A stretch of DNA of 64,000 nt from Dyadobacter psychrotolerans (GTDB taxonomy: Bacteria > Bacteroidota > Bacteroidia > Cytophagales > Spirosomataceae): contig NZ_SMFL01000003.1 of the NCBI RefSeq assembly GCF_004349265.1, positions 558,001-622,000 of the forward strand, given 5' to 3'. The translations under genes and the position numbers were made by a program. The notes under the pieces were generated by a model. The model searched no databases. It saw only the letters and a program-made list of their open reading frames with translations, and was not told the origin of the DNA. Shown in pieces: positions 25,935 to 36,323 of this stretch (positions are counted from its first letter, which is position 1; each line of letters begins with the position of its first letter).

Positions 25935-26789
25935 TCAGGAAGCGAAGTCCCGGATTAACACATCTTTAAGAGAGGAGGGCTTTTTACCCGTGATTTGTTC
26001 TACAACACTGTTTAGGATGTCGGTATTGTTATTTGCCATCATGCCATAGGCGCGAAGCATATATTGAATCATATGATCCGGGATTCCTGCTGCAGTAAGT
26101 CCGGCTATAAATTGTTCGTCAGTAGGATTTGGATAAAAAATCGGCATTCCCGTAATCTCCGTCAGTATTTCTGCAGCGTCGTAGAAAGTATAGGCTTCCG
26201 GTCCGGTTAAAGCATACGTTTTTCCACTATGTCCATCATTTGTCAACACGATTGAGGCAACTTCAGCGACATCATCGGCATCAACAAAACCGACATGACC
26301 TTCTCCTGCGGTTACGAAAATGATGTTGTCCTTCATGATCATATCTCCTGCATAGGTTTTGAAATTCTGAGAAAAAACGGATGGTTTCAATACCGTATAG
26401 TCAAAATCATCATTATGTAGTTTTTCAGCAATGGCTATATGCCAGGGCAGATTTTTCATGATTAGCTCACCCAAAGCAGAAAGATATACCACTTTTTTGA
26501 TGTTCTTTTCTTTTAGGAAATCTATAAAAGGAAAAAGAAGATTTACGATTTCCAGATTAAATGGCGGGCCAAGAAGAAATACACTATCGACGCCTTCGGT
26601 GGCTTTTTCAAAACTGGATGGATCCTCGAAATCGAAATAAACCAGGTGGTCGGACATTCCAAGCTGTACCTTTGCACGCTCAATATCCCTTACAGCTGCC
26701 TCAAAAGCTAAACCTTTTGACAACAGATTTTGAACAAGGGCCTTACCCATGGTTCCGGTAGCTCCGGTAACGAGGATTTTAGATGACAT
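25935..26789 (-). CDS. NmrA-like NAD(P)-binding protein
   Basis: A 284-residue atypical short-chain dehydrogenase. The N-terminal KILVTGATGTMGKALVQNLL has the GxxGxxG nucleotide loop, and VVYLSALGEL replaces the usual Tyr-x-x-x-Lys pair, as in NmrA/QOR2-like proteins and NADPH-sensing regulators. DADDVAEVASIVLTNDGHSG, then KTYALTGPEAYTF, is typical of this group. It may be a quinone oxidoreductase or a redox sensor. Alone between a terminator and a small Phd-like gene. Confidence 0.88.
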   Translation of the reverse strand: MSSKILVTGATGTMGKALVQNLLSKGLAFEAAVRDIERAKVQLGMSDHLVYFDFEDPSSFEKATEGVDSVFLLGPPFNLEIVNLLFPFIDFLKEKNIKKVVYLSALGELIMKNLPWHIAIAEKLHNDDFDYTVLKPSVFSQNFKTYAGDMIMKDNIIFVTAGEGHVGFVDADDVAEVASIVLTNDGHSGKTYALTGPEAYTFYDAAEILTEITGMPIFYPNPTDEQFIAGLTAAGIPDHMIQYMLRAYGMMANNNTDILNSVVEQITGKKPSSLKDVLIRDFAS

Positions 26790-26975
26790 TTACTAAAGTA
26801 TTTAAGAGTTGCTGGATAGAAAAGGCTCTCAAATGTATTAGTAAAACAAAATACTGTAATTGATTAATCCATTGAATCATCTAAAATCAGGCATGAAGCT
26901 GAAAATAAGTGCGATGGAATAATAGCGCTTGTCTAGCAAGGAAAAAATGAACCTGAAATGAAACAATCCGCTATA

Positions 26976-27146
26976 TCAGTCTTCCGGGAAATTAGAAACA
27001 TCCGGCCATCTTTTATTTTCTGTGCCGGAAGTTTCATCAGCGTCCTGCAAATCTTCATGCAAATCCAAAATTTGTCTCCATTCCTCTATCGGAATAATGA
27101 CAGCTGTCTTTTCTCCTTTTTCATTTAAAATATACTTCAAGTCCAT
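26976..27146 (-). CDS. Small Phd/YefM-like protein without a toxin partner
   Basis: From the ATG at 27146 the product is about 56 residues, MDLKYILNEKGEKTAVIIPI then EEWRQILDLHEDLQDADETS. This looks like the N-terminal half of Phd/YefM-type antitoxins: a beta-hairpin ending in VxIPIEEW and a helix. AGGA lies six bases before this ATG, so it is preferred to the upstream in-frame methionines (27152 and 27227). No toxin gene lies on either side. Orphan antitoxin-like genes of this kind are common in Bacteroidota; function unknown. Confidence 0.55.
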   Translation of the reverse strand: MDLKYILNEKGEKTAVIIPIEEWRQILDLHEDLQDADETSGTENKRWPDVSNFPED

Positions 27147-27314
27147 AACCATCCTGTTTAATCGTAAAACCCGTTGTAATTTAATAAATACGAGACAAAC
27201 ACTATATTCGGGAAAACATTTATCCATTAAAAAATACCAAAAACTCCGCCTGCAGCCCTAACTTTACCACATCAACTGAATTATACCTTTTTACCATATT
27301 TATTAAATTCGAAA

Positions 27315-28715
27315 ATGGAATACCGTATAGAAAAAGACACTATGGGCGAAGTGCAGGTTCCTGCTCATGTTTACTGGGGCGCACAAACGCAGCGCTCTAT
27401 CCAGAATTTCCCTATTGCTCAGGATATCAATAAAATGCCGAAGGAAATTATCAAGGCCTTCGCCTATCTGAAAAAAGCAGCTGCCATTACCAATTATGAA
27501 GCAGGCATTTTACCACAGGAAAAAAGTGATCTGATCGGCGAAGTTTGCGACGAAATCCTTACCGACCAGCTTGCCGACCAGTTTCCCCTTGTTGTGTGGC
27601 AAACGGGTTCGGGAACACAGTCGAATATGAACTGTAATGAAGTAATCGCCTATCGCGGGCATGTTTTGCAAGGCGGCGATTTGGCTGACAAAACAAAATT
27701 CCTTCATCCAAACGATGATGTAAACAAATCGCAGTCGTCGAACGATACCTTCCCAACGGCGATGCACATTGCAGCTTACAAGATATTGGTTGACGTTACG
27801 ATTCCGGGAATCACCAAACTTCGCGATACGCTAAGAGCAAAGGCAGAAGCGTTCAGAAGCGTTGTCAAAATTGGCCGTACGCACTTTATGGATGCCACAC
27901 CGCTTACATTAGGACAGGAATTTTCGGGATATGCTTCTCAGCTGGATCACGGTCTTCGTGCAATTTTTCATACCTTATCTCATCTTTCAGAGCTCGCTTT
28001 GGGTGGAACTGCGGTTGGAACAGGCATCAATACACCGGCAGGTTATTCTGAAAATGTAGCAAAACACATTGCACTTTTAACCGGCCTGCCTTTCATTACG
28101 GCTGAAAATAAATTTGAAGCCCTTGCTGCCCATGATGCAATTGTAGAAGCACACGGTGCACTTAAAACAGTTGCAGTAAGTCTGATGAAAATCGGAAATG
28201 ATATCCGTATGCTTTCGTCCGGACCACGCTCGGGTATAGGCGAAATCCACATTCCCGACAACGAACCCGGAAGTTCTATCATGCCGGGAAAAGTAAACCC
28301 AACCCAATGTGAAGCAATGACGATGGTTGCTGCCCAGGTAATGGGAAATGACGTTGCGATCAGTATCGGAGGCTCAAACGGACATTTTGAACTGAATGTT
28401 TTCAAACCTTTGATGGCTTATAACTTCCTTCATTCGGCACGATTGATCGGTGATGTTTGCGTTTCGTTTAATGACAACTGCGCTGTTGGCATTGAACCTT
28501 TGCATGAAAATATCAAAAAACATGTGAACAACTCGCTGATGCTGGTTACTGCTTTAAATACCAAAATCGGTTATTACAAAGCGGCCGAAATAGCACAAAC
28601 TGCTCACAAAAACGGATCGACCCTGAAAGAAACTGCTGTCGGACTGGGTTATGTTACTCCACAGGAATTCGATGAGTGGGTAAAACCGGAAGATATGGTG
28701 GGAGATAACAAATAA
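27315..28715 (+). CDS. fumC: Class II fumarate hydratase
   Basis: Interconverts fumarate and malate in the TCA cycle; cytoplasmic homotetramer, iron-independent. The 466 residues match family length. It begins [55 protein letters not shown] and the signature [17 protein letters not shown] are intact, including the catalytic serine of the SS loop. A terminator follows. Monocistronic. Confidence 0.97.
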   Translation: MEYRIEKDTMGEVQVPAHVYWGAQTQRSIQNFPIAQDINKMPKEIIKAFAYLKKAAAITNYEAGILPQEKSDLIGEVCDEILTDQLADQFPLVVWQTGSGTQSNMNCNEVIAYRGHVLQGGDLADKTKFLHPNDDVNKSQSSNDTFPTAMHIAAYKILVDVTIPGITKLRDTLRAKAEAFRSVVKIGRTHFMDATPLTLGQEFSGYASQLDHGLRAIFHTLSHLSELALGGTAVGTGINTPAGYSENVAKHIALLTGLPFITAENKFEALAAHDAIVEAHGALKTVAVSLMKIGNDIRMLSSGPRSGIGEIHIPDNEPGSSIMPGKVNPTQCEAMTMVAAQVMGNDVAISIGGSNGHFELNVFKPLMAYNFLHSARLIGDVCVSFNDNCAVGIEPLHENIKKHVNNSLMLVTALNTKIGYYKAAEIAQTAHKNGSTLKETAVGLGYVTPQEFDEWVKPEDMVGDNK

Positions 28716-28740
28716 GTTTTCCTATTCGAATTAATATCTG

Positions 28741-28767
28741 GCCTCACGTTTCAGCGTGGGGCTTTTT
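28741..28767 (+). terminator. Terminator of fumC
   Basis: GCCTCACG and CGTGGGGC form an 8-base stem (one G-T pair) with a 6-base loop, followed by TTTTTG, 25 bases after the fumC stop. Confidence 0.75.
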
Positions 28768-28802
28768 GTTTTAATTTGCACCCGAAATCCTAAACCAATT
28801 TT

Positions 28803-31169
28803 ATGAAATCGTTGCTGCCCAAAATTCTTCTTTTTACATTCCTGACGGTGACTTTTGCATTTGCGCAAAAGAAAGCAGAAATAACACCACTTAAACTTTG
28901 GTATGACGCCCCGGCAACGGACTGGATGACTCAGGCGCTTCCGCTTGGCAATGGTTATCTCGGTGTAATGTTTTTTGGCGACCCGGCAGAAGAACGTTTG
29001 CAGTTTTCGGAAGGCAGTTTGTGGGCAGGCGGGAAAAATGCCAACGCAGATTATAACTTCGGTCTTAGAAAAGATGCTTATAAAAATCTTCCGAGAGTAA
29101 GAGAACTCATGGCGCAGGGAAAAATGCAGGAAGCACATAAACTGGCCAATGCAACTTTAACAGGAGAAATTCATGAGAAAAAGGAAAACACGCCTTCCTC
29201 TGATTTTGGAGCCCAGCAAACCATGGGCGATTTGTACGTGAGCGTTTCTCACAAGGGAGCAATAACCAATTATCGCAGAGAACTTGATATTTCAAATGCG
29301 GTTGGAAAAGTAACCTACCTGGCAGGAAAGGATAAATTCGAGCGGACTTATTTTGGAAATTATCCTTCCAAAGTCATGGTTTACAAGTTCACTTCTTCTT
29401 CACCTGAAACGTATTCCGTTCGTTTCACTACGCCCCACAAAAAGAAATATGAAAAATTTGATAAAAACATCTATACTTTCGGAGGTAGCCTGAAAGACAA
29501 CCACCAGGAGTTCCAAACGGATTACCGGGTTGACACGGACGGAAAAGTAAACTTCGAAAACGGGATTCTCACAGTTACCAATGCACACACTGTTACGTTG
29601 ATCCACACAGCTTCAACAGATTATCTGATGTCGTTTCCAACGTATAAAGGAAATGATTACAGGAAAATCAACCAAACAGTTATGATGGGAATTTCCGGCA
29701 AAAATTTTGATAATCTGTTTAAAGAGCAGCAGCAGGATTACAAAAAATTATTTGACCGTGTTTCGTTAAAGCTTGGCAATACTTCCTTAGCCGATTCTCC
29801 GACAAACCTGCGTCAGAAACTTTACCATGAAGGAAATCCTGATTCCGGTTTTGAAGAATTGTATTTCCAATATGGCAGGTATCTGATGATCTCGGCTTCA
29901 CGTCCGGGAACGATGCCTATGAGCCTTCAGGGAAAATGGAATGACAGTATGAATCCACCGTGGACCAATGATTATCATACGAACATCAATATCCAGATGA
30001 TATACTGGCCGGCTGAGGTGACCAATCTTTCTGAATGTTTTCTGCCATTATCTGATTTCACCAAATCCCTTGTTGAACCTGGTAAGCTGGCTGCAAAAGA
30101 GTTTTTTGGAACCAAAGGCTGGACAGTGAACACGATGTTAAATGCGTATGGATACACTTCTCCGGGCTGGGACTTCCCCTGGGGATTCTTTCCGGGTGGC
30201 GCAGCCTGGCTTTCCCAGCACTTGTGGGAACATTATGCGTTTACAAAAGATCAGGTTTATCTTAAAAATACAGCTTATCCGGTAATGAAGGAAGCAGCTT
30301 TGTTCTGGATGGATTACCTTTCTGATGACGGCCAGGGGCACCTGGTTTCTTCGCCTTCTTATTCGCCGGAACAGGGTGGAATCTCAACCGGAGCAACCAT
30401 GGATCATGAAATTGCGTGGGACATTTTAGCTAATACAATTGAGGCTGCCGGAATTTTGAAAACAGATAAAGAATTTGCAGCGCAGGCTCAAAAAATTAAG
30501 GATAAAATCCTGCCTCTAAAAATTGGGCGCTGGGGCCAGTTACAGGAATGGAGAGAAGACATTGATGATTCTACAAACAAACACCGGCACGTTTCCCACA
30601 TGTTTGCTCTTCATCCCGGAAAACAAATTTCCATCATCACTACACCCGCCGAAACTAAGGCGGCAAAAGTGAGCCTGAACGCCCGTGGCGATGATGGAAC
30701 CGGCTGGTCGCTTGCCTGGAAAGTCAACTTTTGGGCTCGCCTGCAGGATGGTAACCGGGCTTATAAACTGTTCAAAAGTGTGATGCGCCCTGTCGCCGAA
30801 AAAGGTACAAACATGGCCGATGGTGGCGGGTCCTATGCCAATTTGCTATGCGCACACCCTCCGTTTCAGCTCGATGGAAACATGGGATCTACGGCTGGTG
30901 TAGCGGAAATGTTGCTGCAATCACAAACCGGAACAATTGAACTTTTACCCGCTATACCCGACACCTGGACAACAGGACAGGTGAAAGGCCTGAAAGCGCG
31001 TGGAAACATAACGGTTGATGAAAACTGGGAAAACGGTAAGCTCGTTTCGGCTACATTGGTTTCAGCAATTGATCAGACAAAATCAGTTAAATATGGCTCT
31101 AAAACAATGAAAGTGAAATTTACCGCAAACAAATCACAGATTCTGACCATAGGAAGTTTTAAAGAATAA
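28803..31169 (+). CDS. GH95-family alpha-L-fucosidase
   Basis: A secreted glycoside hydrolase of 788 residues with a signal peptide (MKSLLPKILLFTFLTVTFAF, then AQ). The family-95 layout is clear: N-terminal beta domain starting KLWYDAPATDWMTQALPLGN, GYLGVMFFGDPAEERLQFSE and SLWAGGKN; (alpha/alpha)6 barrel with QGKWNDSMNPPWTNDYHTNI and the late LQEWREDIDDSTNKHRHVSH segment; C-terminal beta domain. GH95 enzymes remove alpha-1,2-fucose or, in some cases, L-galactose from plant xyloglucan and similar glycans. No SusC/SusD pair is adjacent, so it does not sit in a full utilisation locus here. Confidence 0.93.
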   Translation: MKSLLPKILLFTFLTVTFAFAQKKAEITPLKLWYDAPATDWMTQALPLGNGYLGVMFFGDPAEERLQFSEGSLWAGGKNANADYNFGLRKDAYKNLPRVRELMAQGKMQEAHKLANATLTGEIHEKKENTPSSDFGAQQTMGDLYVSVSHKGAITNYRRELDISNAVGKVTYLAGKDKFERTYFGNYPSKVMVYKFTSSSPETYSVRFTTPHKKKYEKFDKNIYTFGGSLKDNHQEFQTDYRVDTDGKVNFENGILTVTNAHTVTLIHTASTDYLMSFPTYKGNDYRKINQTVMMGISGKNFDNLFKEQQQDYKKLFDRVSLKLGNTSLADSPTNLRQKLYHEGNPDSGFEELYFQYGRYLMISASRPGTMPMSLQGKWNDSMNPPWTNDYHTNINIQMIYWPAEVTNLSECFLPLSDFTKSLVEPGKLAAKEFFGTKGWTVNTMLNAYGYTSPGWDFPWGFFPGGAAWLSQHLWEHYAFTKDQVYLKNTAYPVMKEAALFWMDYLSDDGQGHLVSSPSYSPEQGGISTGATMDHEIAWDILANTIEAAGILKTDKEFAAQAQKIKDKILPLKIGRWGQLQEWREDIDDSTNKHRHVSHMFALHPGKQISIITTPAETKAAKVSLNARGDDGTGWSLAWKVNFWARLQDGNRAYKLFKSVMRPVAEKGTNMADGGGSYANLLCAHPPFQLDGNMGSTAGVAEMLLQSQTGTIELLPAIPDTWTTGQVKGLKARGNITVDENWENGKLVSATLVSAIDQTKSVKYGSKTMKVKFTANKSQILTIGSFKE

Positions 31170-31258
31170 AACATTTAAAATCACCATAGATGTACCTGCA
31201 TTTTTACAAAATGATCTATATTGGTGCTTAGAAAGGAATAAATCAGTTTTAACCCAAA

Positions 31259-31774
31259 ATGAATATTCGGGAAGAACTTTTGAGAGATCAGATTCATTTT
31301 AAGGAGCAGGCACTGCGCATTTCTGAATTTGCAGTGTCAACAGAAAGCAATTTCAAAGAACTTATCAATTGTTTTCTGTCAGATGAAGTCAGGCTGGCGC
31401 AGAGAGCGGCGTGGAGTGTAAGCTGGGCAGCACGTAAAAAACCGGAGATGATACAACCTTACGTACATTCCCTCGTTAATCAATTGGGACGAAAGGATGT
31501 GCATGACGCGGTGATAAGAAACAGCCTGAGGATTTTAGAAGACATCGACATTCCGGAAGAATTCCATGGAAAGGTTATGAGTACCTGTTTTGATTATATT
31601 CAAACGCGGGAAACTCCGGTTGCAGTAAAAGCATTCTCACTTCACATACTTTACATTTTCTCGAAGATTTATCCCGAAATCAGAAATGAGTTGAAATTGA
31701 TTATTCAGGAAAATATTGAATATGAAACAGCCGCTTTTAAATCCAGAGGAAAAAAAATACTGGCCAAAATTTAG
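31259..31774 (+). CDS. HEAT-like repeat protein
   Basis: A 171-residue all-helical protein with no signal peptide. Pairs of helices such as RLAQRAAWSVSWAARKKPEM, HDAVIRNSLRILEDIDIP and VAVKAFSLHILYIFSKIYPE look like HEAT/Armadillo repeats. I do not recognise a named family beyond this. It would act as a protein-binding scaffold in the cytoplasm. It lies between GH95 and the META-domain lipoprotein on the same strand with about 70-90-base gaps. Confidence 0.75.
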   Translation: MNIREELLRDQIHFKEQALRISEFAVSTESNFKELINCFLSDEVRLAQRAAWSVSWAARKKPEMIQPYVHSLVNQLGRKDVHDAVIRNSLRILEDIDIPEEFHGKVMSTCFDYIQTRETPVAVKAFSLHILYIFSKIYPEIRNELKLIIQENIEYETAAFKSRGKKILAKI

Positions 31775-31842
31775 TTATTTCATTTGCTGACCTTTTTGCC
31801 TAAGTTTATTATTAAGAATTTGTAATGCCAATCGATAACTGA

Positions 31843-32634
31843 ATGAAAAATACATGGATAATCTTTTTGGTTTTGTTTGAGTTAATGGCCTGCAGCCAGC
31901 AGCAAAGGGTCAGTAACCATACGCCGCCAATGGATTATGGAGAAAAAGGACCAGCCAAATATTCCGACCAGTTAATGACCAAGCTTGAAAACGGAGTAGA
32001 TTTTGTCGCTTCCGGAAATGAGCCGTTTTGGTATTTGGAAATTAACTTTGATAAGGAAATCCTGTTCAAAATTGCACAAAGTGATACCATTCGCACGAGT
32101 GTACCGGCGGGCATCCGTTTGCAGGACGTGGCAGCAACAAGTTACCGGGTTAAAACAGGATCAGAAATCCTGAATATTGTTATTTATGACCGCCCCTGCG
32201 ATGACAGCATGACCGGCAAAGAACTTCCCAAAACGCTTGAAGTAAGTTATGGCGACAAAACTTATAAAGGCTGCGGCTCTTACCTTTCTGATTACAGGCT
32301 CAATGATATCTGGGTTTTAGAAAGTATCAACAACAATAAGATAGAGATTCCTGCTTTCCCGAAAGGTTTGCCAAGACTTGAACTTAATCTGACTTTAAGC
32401 CAGGTATTTGCTTTTGCCGGCTGTAACGAATTTAGCAGTTCCATGGAGATACAGGGTAAAAAACTACACTTCGGGAGATTTTCAGGAACACTAATGGCCT
32501 GTCCAAATATGAATTTCGAAAGTGTTTATCTTAGCCGTCTTGCCAACAAGACCATCCCTTTCCGCCTGGAACCGGGCAAACTGATTCTACAGGTAAGCAG
32601 TGATTCAACCTACAACTATAAAAAAGTAGATTAG
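31843..32634 (+). CDS. META-domain lipoprotein
   Basis: A 263-residue lipoprotein (MKNTWIIFLVLFELMAC, lipobox LMAC at residue 17). The middle part (FVASGNEPFWYLEINFDKEI, DRPCDDSMTGK, YKGCGSYL) is the COG3650-type domain that often precedes META. From about residue 165 follows the META/HslJ domain (WVLESINNNKI, FAFAGCNEFSSSMEIQG, FGRFSGTLMACPNMNFESVY). META proteins are linked to stress and antibiotic responses; the molecular function is unknown. Two paired cysteine motifs suggest disulfides. Confidence 0.88.
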   Translation: MKNTWIIFLVLFELMACSQQQRVSNHTPPMDYGEKGPAKYSDQLMTKLENGVDFVASGNEPFWYLEINFDKEILFKIAQSDTIRTSVPAGIRLQDVAATSYRVKTGSEILNIVIYDRPCDDSMTGKELPKTLEVSYGDKTYKGCGSYLSDYRLNDIWVLESINNNKIEIPAFPKGLPRLELNLTLSQVFAFAGCNEFSSSMEIQGKKLHFGRFSGTLMACPNMNFESVYLSRLANKTIPFRLEPGKLILQVSSDSTYNYKKVD

Positions 32635-32772
32635 TGCAAGTTGCTTAAAATACTGTCGACCGTCGGCTCTTAAACTGACCTTTTAGCGTTATTCTGGCAA
32701 CACCGTGATTGCCGAAGTTTGATTGCCGTTAGCAAAAGTGGTTTTACACCGCAATTCGTGAGACATCAAAAG

Positions 32773-33711
32773 TCACTGTCTGCCGAAAAATTCCTTCTTT
32801 GGGCTACTTTGTTTTATGTCTTTCTGAATTGCAGCTGCGGCATCAATTGGGTAATCACTTTCCAGAATCGAAGCACCATCTTTTAGAATAGAAATGTAGG
32901 ATGCTTTTCTTTCCTCTTCAATTTTAAGTTTATCATAGGAAGACGCCGCGGAAATCATACACATTGTTCCTTTTTTATTAAGCAGCTCATACAATTCCCT
33001 GTTTTCAGGTTTCACCTGCGGGCCAATGTAGGCGATCATTTGTGAGAAAGGAATTCCTGCTTTTTCGTAACCTTCAAAATCCTTTTTTGTTCTAATAAAA
33101 GCAGAAAACATGCGATCCTTGTTATCATCAAGATAAAACCTGGCTTCCGCCTGGCTGTGCACGGTAACCATCACAAAAGCATCTGCCCGATGTTTACGGA
33201 TCAGATCTGCTGTCATTTTAAGCGGGACATCCTTATGATCCAGATTCAGGATGGTCTTACCACGCGCCCAGATTATAACTTCGGATAAAGTGGGAATTAC
33301 AAATTCCGTAACATTCCCGAATCCGTCTTTTAATTTGAGCGCTTTCAGCTCCGAATAAGTGTAATCCGACAACTTTCCTTTACCCGTCGTGGTGCGATCA
33401 AGTGTGGCGTCGTGCATCAAAACAATTACACTATCCTTTGTCAGCCTGGGGTCAATCTCAAAAAAAGCGGGAGTGTGTTTTAAAATCTCTGCCAAAGCTG
33501 GAATTGAATTCTCAGGAAAACCTTTTAATACTCCGCCACGATGACCGGCAATCAGCATCACATCGTTTCCTGTAAATTGGAAAAATGAATGAAGATCACT
33601 TACCGTTTTTACTTTTAGCACATTTAATTTCTGGGCCCGCAGGTTTGTTCCCACTGAAATACTGACCAAAACGGCTATTGCAATAATTATTTTAGACTTT
33701 ACCATTTTCAT
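32773..33711 (-). CDS. Exported glycerophosphodiester phosphodiesterase
   Basis: A 312-residue GDPD-family enzyme with a signal peptide (residues 1-26, IIIAIAVLVSISVGTNLRAQ). It hydrolyses glycerophosphodiesters to glycerol-3-phosphate and an alcohol. Catalytic parts are present: AGHRGGVLKGFPENSIPALA (His and Arg), FFEIDPRLTKDSVIVLMHDA (Glu, Asp, and second His) and LDRTTTGKGKL. Bacteroidota often have several such periplasmic enzymes. Alone and divergent from the sensor kinase. Confidence 0.93.
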   Translation of the reverse strand: MKMVKSKIIIAIAVLVSISVGTNLRAQKLNVLKVKTVSDLHSFFQFTGNDVMLIAGHRGGVLKGFPENSIPALAEILKHTPAFFEIDPRLTKDSVIVLMHDATLDRTTTGKGKLSDYTYSELKALKLKDGFGNVTEFVIPTLSEVIIWARGKTILNLDHKDVPLKMTADLIRKHRADAFVMVTVHSQAEARFYLDDNKDRMFSAFIRTKKDFEGYEKAGIPFSQMIAYIGPQVKPENRELYELLNKKGTMCMISAASSYDKLKIEEERKASYISILKDGASILESDYPIDAAAAIQKDIKQSSPKKEFFGRQ

Positions 33712-33846
33712 TCATAACGGGTTAGTTCTGTGCACTATATTTACAGTTCAATAAAAGCAAAGCATTTTTTGGCCCGGAATTAACCTTTTCCCAGGTTAAA
33801 GAAATGTTATCAATTTTGCGTAACCCCTAACACATCACTAATAAGC

Positions 33847-35223
33847 ATGTTTCTTCAGACCATCCCTTACCCACAGCTGCGTCTCTTCTTCGATGGGATG
33901 CTGTGTATGATGGCCCTTTACGCCCTCTTTTCCTTCACACAACACAGGAGGGCAATTTACTGGCAGTATGCATTGTACATTTTATGCATGATCATAACTT
34001 TTTACTGGGACGATATCGATTATGGCAAAGCCAACTACCTTCCCGGAACCAACTTTAAAGTGGTCATTGTCGAGTCGTTGGCCTTTTTACTTTATATCCG
34101 TTTTGCGGTATTGCTGATCGAAATTCCTCGGCTCGACCCGTTTAGCAACCGGGTTTTAAGAATTATGACTATCATCATCGCTATCGAAATGGTCGCTGAT
34201 CTGGTGCTTTATCTGACTGATGCTTCAAATTTGATAAAAAGTAATAACTACATCATTTTCAGATGTGTTATCGCTTTTGGTGCGTTAATTGTGGTACCAA
34301 GAATACTGAAACTGCGCCAGGCTGCGATTGGTTATTTCATCGCCGGCTCTTTGTTTTTTGTTCTAGGCTGTCTGACGGCACTCACGATCAATTTTATTCC
34401 TGCTGTATTTGATCGTAACCCCGGTAACGCGTTGACATTTCCGGTGACGTTTATGGAATTTGGGGTAATTCTTGAGGTGCTATGTTTCACATTAGGCATG
34501 TCGGTTAAGAACAGGAAAAACGAGCTTGAAAAAATCGATGCCCAGGATCAGCTGATCGAACAATTACTTGAAAATGAAAAGAAACAATCTGCGCTGATGC
34601 GTATACGGGACGACATATCCAGAGACCTGCATGATGAACTTGGTGCGGATCTAAGCAGCATCAGTGTGATGAGTTATGCAGCAATCCGTCAGATGAACGG
34701 GCAGGAATCGGGCGCGACAGATACGGTCAATATCATTGGGGAAACATCCAGAAAGGTCATTGCCCGAATGCGGGAGATTATCTGGAGTCTGCATTCCGCA
34801 CACGACTCGGTCACCAATTTTTCTTTTCGTGCCAAAGAAACGGCCTATGCACTTTTTGAACACCAACCAATTGAGTTGCATCTGGATTTCCCGCCGGAGG
34901 AAGTCGATTCACGCATCCCGGCCGAATACAGGCGTAATTTGTTTTTAGTTTATAAAGAGATTTTACATAACATTGTACGTCATTCCCAGGCGCAAAACGT
35001 TTACATTAGCCTCTGCATTGAAAACGATTATCTCGACCTTACTATGAAAGATGATGGAACAGGATTTGTATACCGGGAAAACAAGAGCAGCGGAAATGGG
35101 TTGATGAACCTTAAACAACGTACTTCCGCTTTTTCAGGAAAATTTTCTTTGGAAAGCGAACCGGGTAAAGGAACGATTGTAAATGTCAAATGCCCGGTCA
35201 CTCCCGGTTCTGATACAATTTAA
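33847..35223 (+). CDS. Orphan sensor histidine kinase (LiaS/NarX type)
   Basis: A 458-residue membrane kinase. The first 220 residues hold seven or so hydrophobic helices (a 7TM-like sensor), followed by a coiled coil (about 222-250) and a HisKA_3 dimerisation domain with the phospho-acceptor His262 in RDDISRDLHDELGADLSS. The ATPase domain has NxxxH-type and G boxes: YKEILHNIVRHSQAQ, MKDDGTGF, GNGLMNLKQRTSAFSGKFSL. No response regulator is next to it, so its partner must be encoded elsewhere. Confidence 0.93.
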   Translation: MFLQTIPYPQLRLFFDGMLCMMALYALFSFTQHRRAIYWQYALYILCMIITFYWDDIDYGKANYLPGTNFKVVIVESLAFLLYIRFAVLLIEIPRLDPFSNRVLRIMTIIIAIEMVADLVLYLTDASNLIKSNNYIIFRCVIAFGALIVVPRILKLRQAAIGYFIAGSLFFVLGCLTALTINFIPAVFDRNPGNALTFPVTFMEFGVILEVLCFTLGMSVKNRKNELEKIDAQDQLIEQLLENEKKQSALMRIRDDISRDLHDELGADLSSISVMSYAAIRQMNGQESGATDTVNIIGETSRKVIARMREIIWSLHSAHDSVTNFSFRAKETAYALFEHQPIELHLDFPPEEVDSRIPAEYRRNLFLVYKEILHNIVRHSQAQNVYISLCIENDYLDLTMKDDGTGFVYRENKSSGNGLMNLKQRTSAFSGKFSLESEPGKGTIVNVKCPVTPGSDTI

Positions 35224-35292
35224 TTGCTCTGAATCTGTTCAAAATTATTGAAACAAAACGGAACTACTGATCTCTATTAATTACAAAAAAAT

Positions 35293-36234
35293 ATGATTAT
35301 CTATTGCCATACAACTCTGGACGAAACACTTCGCAGCAAACTTATCGAGGTTTTGACACCACAGCATACATTGCATTTCAATTCGGAGATTGAAGATAAA
35401 AACGAAGCACAAAATATTTTTAACTCCGCTGATTATGTTCTTGGTAACCCACCTTTGGATTGGTTTGCCGATACACCTTCAAATTTAAAATTCTGGCAGC
35501 TTGATTCAGCAGGATTTGATCAGTATTCCTCTGTTAAATTAAACGACGGCGCCAAGGTTGCAAATATGGGTAACTGGTTTGCAAGACCCTGTGCGGAAAC
35601 CATTGTTGCAGGCGTTGCCGCTTTGTACCGTGGACTGGATACATTGACTTTATTGAAACAGAAATCGGAATGGCTGGGTGCTAAACTCCGTTCAGATCTC
35701 CGGATTTTATACCAGCAAAACGTGGTGATACTCGGTGCAGGAACAATTGCTCAGGCTGCCGTTGAAATTTTAAAAGGTTTTGGAGCACACACACACATGC
35801 TGGCGAGAACTTCTCCTGCAGCGGATTTGCACAGCCGCGAGGAACTTTTTCATGAGCTGCCTTACGCAGATCTGGTAATTAATACACTGCCGGGCACAGC
35901 TACACATTTTGCAAATGCCGAACTATTTGCAGCGATGAAGGAACATAGCGTTTATGCCAGCGTGGGAAGAGGCAGCACGACGGATGAGAACGCACTGATT
36001 GAAGCGCTTAATTCCAAACATCTTGCGGGCGCAGTTCTGGATGTTACAGAAATTGAACCTCTGCCTGAAACAAGTCCGTTATGGAAAATGGAAAACGTTT
36101 TACTGACGCAGCATACCGGCGGCGGACGCAGAGATGAGCATCTTGGCAAAGTAGATTTGTTCCTGAATAACATTTTTGTACTGGAAAACGGAAGCGACAT
36201 CATCGATGAAGTCAATTTAGGCAAAGGATATTAA
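35293..36234 (+). CDS. D-2-hydroxyacid dehydrogenase
   Basis: A 313-residue NAD-dependent enzyme of the D-isomer 2-hydroxyacid dehydrogenase family. The Rossmann core NVVILGAGTIAQAAVEILKG and the SVGRGSTTDENAL and GAVLDVTEIEPLPETSPLW blocks are typical, with the catalytic histidine in LLTQHTGGGR. The substrate is unknown. It lies upstream of galK on the same strand with a 90-base gap, and an operon with galK and galM is possible. Confidence 0.9.
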   Translation: MIIYCHTTLDETLRSKLIEVLTPQHTLHFNSEIEDKNEAQNIFNSADYVLGNPPLDWFADTPSNLKFWQLDSAGFDQYSSVKLNDGAKVANMGNWFARPCAETIVAGVAALYRGLDTLTLLKQKSEWLGAKLRSDLRILYQQNVVILGAGTIAQAAVEILKGFGAHTHMLARTSPAADLHSREELFHELPYADLVINTLPGTATHFANAELFAAMKEHSVYASVGRGSTTDENALIEALNSKHLAGAVLDVTEIEPLPETSPLWKMENVLLTQHTGGGRRDEHLGKVDLFLNNIFVLENGSDIIDEVNLGKGY

Positions 36235-36323
36235 ATAGTCGGCGATTCCAATTCTTATAACTTCAAACAACCGAGCCTGTATACCAAGTATTTAAAAACG
36301 AAATTTCTATTCCACAGTCAGTA

